A stretch of DNA of 64,000 bases from the NCBI RefSeq assembly GCF_029871245.1, contig NZ_SSON01000072.1:62001-126000 (forward strand), read 5' to 3'. Below the pieces are notes generated by a model, which ran no database searches, had not been told where the DNA came from, and saw only the letters and a program-made list of their open reading frames with translations. Positions within the stretch are counted from its first letter, which is position 1. Every line of letters starts with the position of its first letter. The stretch comes from Pseudomonas sp. BN102. GTDB taxonomy: Bacteria > Pseudomonadota > Gammaproteobacteria > Pseudomonadales > Pseudomonadaceae. The translations under genes were made by a program, and so were the position numbers. This document shows positions 58,978 to 64,000 of this stretch, one piece after another.

Positions 58978-59801
58978 TGGACAGCTACTGCGTCTTCGGC
59001 AATCCCATCGGCCACAGCAAGTCGCCGCTGATCCACCGCCTGTTCGCCGAACAGACTGGCCAGCAGCTCACCTACGAAGCCGTGCTGGCGCCGCTGGACG
59101 ACTTTACCGGCTGTGCGCGGCAGTTCTTCGCCACGGGCAAGGGCGGCAATGTCACCGTGCCCTTCAAGGAACAGGCCTATCAATTGGCCGCCAGCCTCAG
59201 CCCGAGAGCGCAACGGGCCGGCGCGGTGAACACCCTGAAGAAGCTCGACGATGGCAGCTTGCTCGGTGACAACACCGACGGTGCCGGCCTGGTGCGCGAC
59301 CTGGTCCGCAATGCCGGACTGTCCCTGGCCGGCAAGCGCATCCTGCTGCTGGGTGCCGGTGGCGCCGCCCGTGGGGTGATCGAGCCGCTGCTGGCGGAAA
59401 AGCCTGCGGCCCTGGTCATCGCTAACCGCACCGTGGAAAAGGCCGAGGCCCTGGCCCAGCTCTTCGCCGACCTGGGGCCGGTATCCGCCAGCGGTTTCGA
59501 CTGGCTGGAAGAGCCCGTGGACCTGATCATCAACGGCACCTCGGCGAGCCTCGCTGGCGACCTGCCGCCCATCTCGCCGAGCCTGATCAAGCCGGGCCAC
59601 ACGGTCTGCTACGACATGATGTACGGCAAGGAAATGACCGCCTTCAACCGCTGGGCCACCGAGCACGGCGCCGCGCGCACCCTCGACGGCCTGGGCATGT
59701 TGGTGGAACAGGCCGCCGAAGCCTTCCTGCTCTGGCGTGGCGTGTTGCCGGACAGCGCGCCGGTGCTGGCCGAGCTGCGCCGCCAGCTGGCCCAGGGCTG
59801 A
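58977..59801 (+). CDS. aroE: shikimate dehydrogenase
   Basis: A 274-residue NADPH enzyme of the shikimate pathway. [15 protein letters not shown] is the shikimate-binding start, [11 protein letters not shown] contains the catalytic Lys, and [14 protein letters not shown] the NADP-binding fold. Translationally coupled to hemF by overlap. Confidence 0.97.
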
Positions 59802-59804
59802 TGC

Positions 59805-59887
59805 GTAGGTTGGGCTGAGTACGACGAGGCCCAACAGCGGAGCCAGGCTCGTGATCGTTGGGCTTCGCTTCGCTCAGCCCAACCTAC
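59805..59887. repeat. intergenic inverted repeat, family A copy 2
   Basis: 83 bp with ends GTAGGTTGGGCTGAG and CTCAGCCCAACCTAC forming a long stem; matches the element at 4679-4761 in length and ends. It lies three bp after aroE and may end its transcript. Confidence 0.7.
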
Positions 59888-59985
59888 AGAGGCATAACGC
59901 CAAGCCACCTCCTGATGCACCGCCCCGTGAGCGATTCAATCGCGAATGAATTCGCTACAGATGCATTGCTATTCCGGGCAATGTC

Positions 59986-61545
59986 CTACCCCTCGATTAC
60001 CAGGCTACTGCTTTCGTCGTCCAGCTTGCGCAGCTCCCGCTCCACCTGGGGCCTGGCGCGGCGCAGCACCAAGCTGCGCCCTTCCCCGCCCAGGCGCCTT
60101 GCCTCCTCATGCAGCATGCTCACGCCGGCGTAGTCGATGAAATTCACATGGTGGGCGTCCAGCACCAGACGTCCGGCGCTGCTGCGCTGGATCAGCTTCT
60201 GCAGGTAGGGGCAGGCGCCGAAGAAGATCGAACCCTCAATGCGCAGCACCTCGTCCTCGCCCTCCCTGCCCTGCAGCACCCGTGGCTGTGAGGTGCGCTT
60301 CAAGTAGAAGAACAGCGACGCCAGCACCCCGGCATAGATGGCCGTCTGCAGCTCGAGCAGCAGGGTGGCGGCGCAGGTCAGCGCCATCACCACGAATTCC
60401 GCGCGGCTGACCCGCCAGAGCTTGCGGATGCTGCGCCGGTCCGGCAGCCCCCAGCAGATCAGCAGGATGCTCGCCGCCATGGCCGGTAGCGGGATCAGCG
60501 CGATCAGCCGGGCGCCGAGCACGGCGAACAGCGCCACCCAGAGTGCCGAGAACACGCCCGCCAGCGGCGACTGCGCACCGACTTGCAAATTGAGCCCGGA
60601 GCGGGTGAAAGAGCCCGCCGAGAGGTAGCCGGAGAACCAGGCGCCAACCAGGTTGGACAGCCCCTGGGCGCGGGTTTCCTGGTTGGCGTCCAGAACCTGC
60701 CGGGACTGGCTGGCCAGGGCGCGGGCGATGGACAGGCTGGTGACCAGCCCGAGCAGGCCGCAGGCCACGGCCGATGGCAGCAGGCGCAGTACGTCCTCGG
60801 CATCGAAATGGATCGACGCGAGCGGCGGCAGGCTGCCGCTGAAGGACTGGACCAGCTCGACGCCGGCGAAGGCCCCTGGCAGCGCCGCCACCAGCAGGCT
60901 GCCGCCGGCTATGCCGATCAGCAGTGCCGGCAGGCGCGGCCACAGGCTGCGCACCAGAATCGACAGGCCCAGGGTGACGGCGGCCACCAGCAGCGACGGC
61001 CCGTGCACCTCACGCACATGCTCGGCCAGCTGCAACGCGCTCTGCCAGGCGGTGGCGCGCCCTTCCAGGTTGGAGAGACCGAGCAGGTTCGGCACCTGGC
61101 CAAGCGCGATCACCAGCGCCGCACCCAGGGTGAAGCCGAGCACCACCGATTGCGAGACGAAGTTGGCCAGCACTCCGAAGCGCAGCAATCCGAGCAGCCA
61201 CTGAAAGGCCCCGGCGAGGACGGTCAGCAGCAGCACCAGGCTGATGTAGTCCTGGCTACCCGGCAGCGCCAGTGGGCTGACGCTGGCGAAGAGCACCACC
61301 GAAATGGCTGCCGTCGGCCCGCAGATCAGGTGCCGTGACGAACCCCAGAGGCAGGCGATGACCACCGGCACCACTGCCGCATACAGACCGTATTCCGGCG
61401 GCAGCCCGGCGATCAGTGCGTAGGCGATGGACTGCGGCAGGGCGAGGATGGCGCCGGTCAGCCCCACCAGCGCGTCGCGGCCGAGGCCGCGCGGCCGGGT
61501 GGAAGGCAGCCAGGTGAGGAAGGGGAAGAGGTCGGAGGGTTTCAC
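59986..61545 (-). CDS. SulP-family anion transporter
   Basis: A 519-residue SLC26/SulP transporter. About 10-12 hydrophobic segments (DALVGLTGAILALPQSIAYALIAGLPPEYGLYAAVV is the family N-terminal signature) are followed by a C-terminal STAS domain (about 430-519; VLDAHHVNFIDYAGVSMLHEE). Sulfate or bicarbonate is likely; sequence alone does not decide. GTG 61545 is the only start near the first helix, with a weak ribosome-binding site. The adjacent choline sulfatase releases sulfate, which makes sulfate transport plausible. Matches PA0029. Confidence 0.85.
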   Translation of the reverse strand: MKPSDLFPFLTWLPSTRPRGLGRDALVGLTGAILALPQSIAYALIAGLPPEYGLYAAVVPVVIACLWGSSRHLICGPTAAISVVLFASVSPLALPGSQDYISLVLLLTVLAGAFQWLLGLLRFGVLANFVSQSVVLGFTLGAALVIALGQVPNLLGLSNLEGRATAWQSALQLAEHVREVHGPSLLVAAVTLGLSILVRSLWPRLPALLIGIAGGSLLVAALPGAFAGVELVQSFSGSLPPLASIHFDAEDVLRLLPSAVACGLLGLVTSLSIARALASQSRQVLDANQETRAQGLSNLVGAWFSGYLSAGSFTRSGLNLQVGAQSPLAGVFSALWVALFAVLGARLIALIPLPAMAASILLICWGLPDRRSIRKLWRVSRAEFVVMALTCAATLLLELQTAIYAGVLASLFFYLKRTSQPRVLQGREGEDEVLRIEGSIFFGACPYLQKLIQRSSAGRLVLDAHHVNFIDYAGVSMLHEEARRLGGEGRSLVLRRARPQVERELRKLDDESSSLVIEG

Positions 61546-61560
61546 GTTTGACCAGGCTCT

Positions 61561-61659
61561 TGTAGGGGCGAATTCATTCGCCCAGCAGACCGAAGGTCTG
61601 CCATTCGGGAGCGGCAAGGGGCAGCTGCGCTGCCCTTGGCGAATGAATTCGCCCCTACA
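61561..61659. repeat. intergenic inverted repeat, family B copy 2
   Basis: 99 bp with ends TGTAGGGGCGAATTCATTCG and CGAATGAATTCGCCCCTACA, perfect over 20 bp, and an inner hairpin AGACCGAAGGTCT. It separates the SulP gene from choX. Related to 6362-6459. Confidence 0.75.
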
Positions 61660-61680
61660 GGAAAGACCGCCCCATCAGGG

Positions 61681-62607
61681 TCAGAGCTTCGCCTGCACCG
61701 CCGTCACGGCATCGCCGCCCTCGCGGGTGGTGACGCCCTGCAGCCAGCCGTCGACCACCGCCGGGTTGGCTTTCAGCCAGGCCTTGATCGCCGCGTCGTT
61801 GTTGGCATCGCCGTTGAGCACCTGATCCATGATGGCGTTCTCCATGTCTTGGGTGAACTGCAGGTTGGCCAGCAGCTTGCCCACATTCGGGCACTGCTGG
61901 GCATAGCCCTTGCGCGCCAGGGTGTTCACGCTGCCGCTTTCACCGAAGTACTTCTCGCCGCCCTTGAGGTAGGCCATGTCGTACTGCACGTTCATCGGGT
62001 GCGGGGTCCAGCCGAGGAAGACCACGAACTGGTTGCGCTTCACCGCCCTGCCCACCTGCACCAGCATCGCCTGCTCGCTGGACTCCACCAGCGTCCAGTC
62101 GCCCAGGCCGAACTCGTCCTTGGCGATCATCTGCCGGATCGACTCGTTGGCTGGCGAGCCGGAGGCGATGCCGTAGAGCTTCTTGTCGAACTTGTCGGCG
62201 TACCTGTCCAGGTCGGTGAAAGTCTTCACCCCGGCGTCGAAGACATAGCGCGGCACGGCAAGGGTGTATTCGGTGCCGCTGAGGTTCTGCGCCAGCTTGT
62301 CGATGCTACCGGCGGCGACGAACTTGTCGTAGTTGCTCTGCTGGGCCGGCATCCAGTTGCCGAGGAAGGCATCGATCTGGCCCTTGTGCAGGCCGGCGAA
62401 AATGATCGGCACCGCCAGGGTCGGAGTCTCGGTGCGATAGCCGAGACCTTCCAGGAGGACGCGCGCCACGCCATTGGTCACGGCGATATCGCTCCAGCCC
62501 GGATCACCCAGCTTCACCGTTGCGCAACTGGCGTCTTCCGCCTGGGCGTTGAACGCCAAGCCGGCCAGCAGCACGCCGCCGGCAAGCACTGCATTGATCG
62601 TCTTCAT
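61681..62607 (-). CDS. choX: choline ABC transporter substrate-binding protein (ChoX type)
   Basis: A 308-residue periplasmic protein. The signal peptide is MKTINAVLAGGVLLAGLAFNAQA. The mature OpuAC domain has the aromatic residues of the choline box (DPGWSDI, GNWMPAQ, FLGWTPHPM). It captures choline, here probably choline released from choline-O-sulfate by the sulfatase encoded upstream. No permease or ATPase gene is adjacent, so it must share a transporter encoded elsewhere. 24 bp after betC. Confidence 0.88.
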   Translation of the reverse strand: MKTINAVLAGGVLLAGLAFNAQAEDASCATVKLGDPGWSDIAVTNGVARVLLEGLGYRTETPTLAVPIIFAGLHKGQIDAFLGNWMPAQQSNYDKFVAAGSIDKLAQNLSGTEYTLAVPRYVFDAGVKTFTDLDRYADKFDKKLYGIASGSPANESIRQMIAKDEFGLGDWTLVESSEQAMLVQVGRAVKRNQFVVFLGWTPHPMNVQYDMAYLKGGEKYFGESGSVNTLARKGYAQQCPNVGKLLANLQFTQDMENAIMDQVLNGDANNDAAIKAWLKANPAVVDGWLQGVTTREGGDAVTAVQAKL

Positions 62608-62631
62608 GCCTTGGTTCCTCGCAAGGGTGGG

Positions 62632-64000
62632 TCAGGGTTGGGGAAAGCGCGCGCGGCGTTCCAGGTCGTCCAGGTCGATGTGATTGCGCATGTACTGCTG
62701 GCTGGCGTCGACAAAGGGCTGGTGGTCCCAGCTCTTCAGCGTGCCGTGGGTCAGGGCCTCGGCGACGAAGCGACGGCGGCGCTGGCTGGCCAGGGTGGCC
62801 TGGTGGATGGCGGGGATGTCCCAGCGGACGCGGGCCTCTTCCAGGAAGGCTTCCAGCAGGTCCTGGTGGTCGGAGGAGCCGGCCAGGTTCTCCAGTTCCT
62901 GGGGATCGTTTTCCAGGTCGAACAGCAGGCAGGGGTCCTGCACCGAGTAGATGAACTTGTAGGCATCACGGCGGATCATCATCAGCGGGCTGGTGGTGCC
63001 TTCGGCCATGTATTCGCCCAGTACCTCGTCGTGCCCGCCACGGCCTTCGAGGTGCGGCAGCAGGGAGCGGCCATCCAGCGGCAGGCTGGTGTCCAGCTCG
63101 CCGCCAGCCAGCTCCACCAGGGTGGGCAGCAGGTCGACCGTGGAGACGGAGGCCTTCACCCGTGCGGCAGCAAAGCGCGCCGGGGCGTGTACCAGCAGCG
63201 GGACGCGGGCGGCCATCTCGAACCAGTGCATCTTGTACCAGAGGCCGCGCTCGCCAAGCATGTCGCCGTGGTCGCCGGAGAAGACGATGATGGTGTCCTG
63301 ATCCAGGCCGCAGTCGGTCAGGGTCTTGCGCAGGCGGCCGACCTGCTCGTCGACGTAGCTGCAGGCGCCATAGTAGGCGCGCCGAGCGTCACGGACCTTG
63401 TGTTCGGGCAGCGGCTTGCCCCAGAGATCGATGACCTTGAGCAGGCGCTGGGAGTGCGGGTCCTGTTCGGCATCGGCCAAGTGCACGCGCGGCAGCTCGA
63501 TGTCCTCGTCGCGGTACAGGTCCCAGTATTCCTCGGGGATGGTGTACGGGTCGTGGGGGTGGGTCAGCGACACCGTCAGGCAGAAAGGCTGTTCGGGGTG
63601 TTCGCGCACATGGTCGTAGAGGTACTGGCGCGCCTTGAACACCACTTCCTCGTCGAAATCCAGCTGGTTGGTGCGCACACAGGGACCCGCCTGCAGCACC
63701 GAGGACATGTTGTGGTACCAGCTCGGGCGCACGTCCGGCTCGTCCCAGTTCACCGCCCAGCCATAGTCGGCCGGGTAGATATCGCTGGTCAGGCGCTCTT
63801 CGTAGCCGTGCAACTGGTCCGGGCCGCAGAAGTGCATCTTGCCGGACAGCGCCGTGCGGTAGCCGAGGCGGCGCAGGTGGTGGGCGTAGGTGGGCACGTC
63901 GGCGGGGAAGTCGGCGGCGTTGTCATAGGCACCGATCTTCGACGGCAGCTGGCCGCTTACCAGGGTGAAGCGCGAAGGTGCGCACAGCGGGCTGTTGCAG
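62632..64000 (-). CDS. betC: choline sulfatase, N-terminal part outside the window
   Basis: 456 residues of a type I sulfatase, open to the right edge. The visible part begins CNSPLCAPSRFTLVSGQLPS, in which the Cys of CAPSR becomes formylglycine. SGKMHFCGPDQLHGYEERL, FSGDHGDMLGERG and the C-terminal QYMRNHIDLDDLERRARFPQ are choline-sulfatase hallmarks. It hydrolyses choline-O-sulfate to choline and sulfate, feeding glycine betaine and sulfur supply. First gene of betC-choX. About 45-50 N-terminal residues are missing. Confidence 0.93.
   Translation of the reverse strand, partial: CNSPLCAPSRFTLVSGQLPSKIGAYDNAADFPADVPTYAHHLRRLGYRTALSGKMHFCGPDQLHGYEERLTSDIYPADYGWAVNWDEPDVRPSWYHNMSSVLQAGPCVRTNQLDFDEEVVFKARQYLYDHVREHPEQPFCLTVSLTHPHDPYTIPEEYWDLYRDEDIELPRVHLADAEQDPHSQRLLKVIDLWGKPLPEHKVRDARRAYYGACSYVDEQVGRLRKTLTDCGLDQDTIIVFSGDHGDMLGERGLWYKMHWFEMAARVPLLVHAPARFAAARVKASVSTVDLLPTLVELAGGELDTSLPLDGRSLLPHLEGRGGHDEVLGEYMAEGTTSPLMMIRRDAYKFIYSVQDPCLLFDLENDPQELENLAGSSDHQDLLEAFLEEARVRWDIPAIHQATLASQRRRRFVAEALTHGTLKSWDHQPFVDASQQYMRNHIDLDDLERRARFPQP

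Overview
The window is the replication-origin region of a GC-rich Pseudomonas chromosome. The gene order gidA(mnmG)-rsmG-parA-parB-atpIBEFHAGDC-glmU-glmR-glmS on one side and rpmH-dnaA-dnaN-recF-gyrB-plsC-gmhB-glyS-glyQ-tag-lpxL-pilZ ... trkA-rsmB-fmt-def-tsaP-dprA-tsaC-qor-hemF-aroE on the other matches the two ends of the P. aeruginosa chromosome map (from memory), but several local differences show that it is another species of the genus. No rRNA, tRNA, CRISPR array, transposase or prophage was seen.

Layout. 0-6.3 kb: end of a DUF3301 gene, an alpha/beta hydrolase, then a DctB/DctD-family two-component pair (MifS/MifR type) next to an MHS-family 2-oxoglutarate transporter with a sigma-54 promoter and a Crc/Hfq-type A-rich motif in its leader. 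6.5-11.2 kb: a zinc-limitation island (two COG0523/CobW GTPases, a DUF1826 gene, a cysteine-poor DksA paralogue, and GTP cyclohydrolase FolE2) with a Zur-type palindrome in the divergent promoter. 11.2-16.7 kb: cyclopropane fatty acid synthase and the amino-sugar genes glmS-glmR-glmU. 16.8-24 kb: the complete F1Fo ATP synthase operon. 24.1-28.3 kb: parB, parA, rsmG, mnmG. 28.8-32.8 kb: mnmE, yidC, yidD, rnpA, rpmH. 32.8-33.3 kb: the canonical oriC position. 33.3-39.4 kb: dnaA, dnaN, recF, gyrB, with two parS sites in recF. 39.5-41.2 kb: a decayed gene followed by what looks like an unannotated sigma-54-driven Crc-sequestering small RNA. 41.3-49.5 kb: membrane, lipid, glycyl-tRNA and repair genes, with remnants of an ABC ATPase gene and a large operator-like palindrome. 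49.5-59.8 kb: a trkH remnant, then trkA, rsmB, fmt, def and the divergent tsaP-dprA-tsaC/hemF-aroE genes. 60-64 kb: a SulP transporter, a choline-binding protein and the C-terminal part of choline sulfatase.

The two signals that gene calling does not explain are: (1) 21 exact copies of the DnaA box TTATCCACA (either strand) where base composition predicts less than one, 12 of them in the first 8.2 kb and mostly inside genes, some forcing rare codons; and (2) a CrcZ/CrcY-like RNA at about 40834-41187 with an upstream palindromic activator site, an IHF consensus, a near-perfect -24/-12 promoter, repeated AAnAAnAA motifs and a strong terminal hairpin. The Crc-type motif before the 2-oxoglutarate transporter suggests the two may belong to the same catabolite-repression network.
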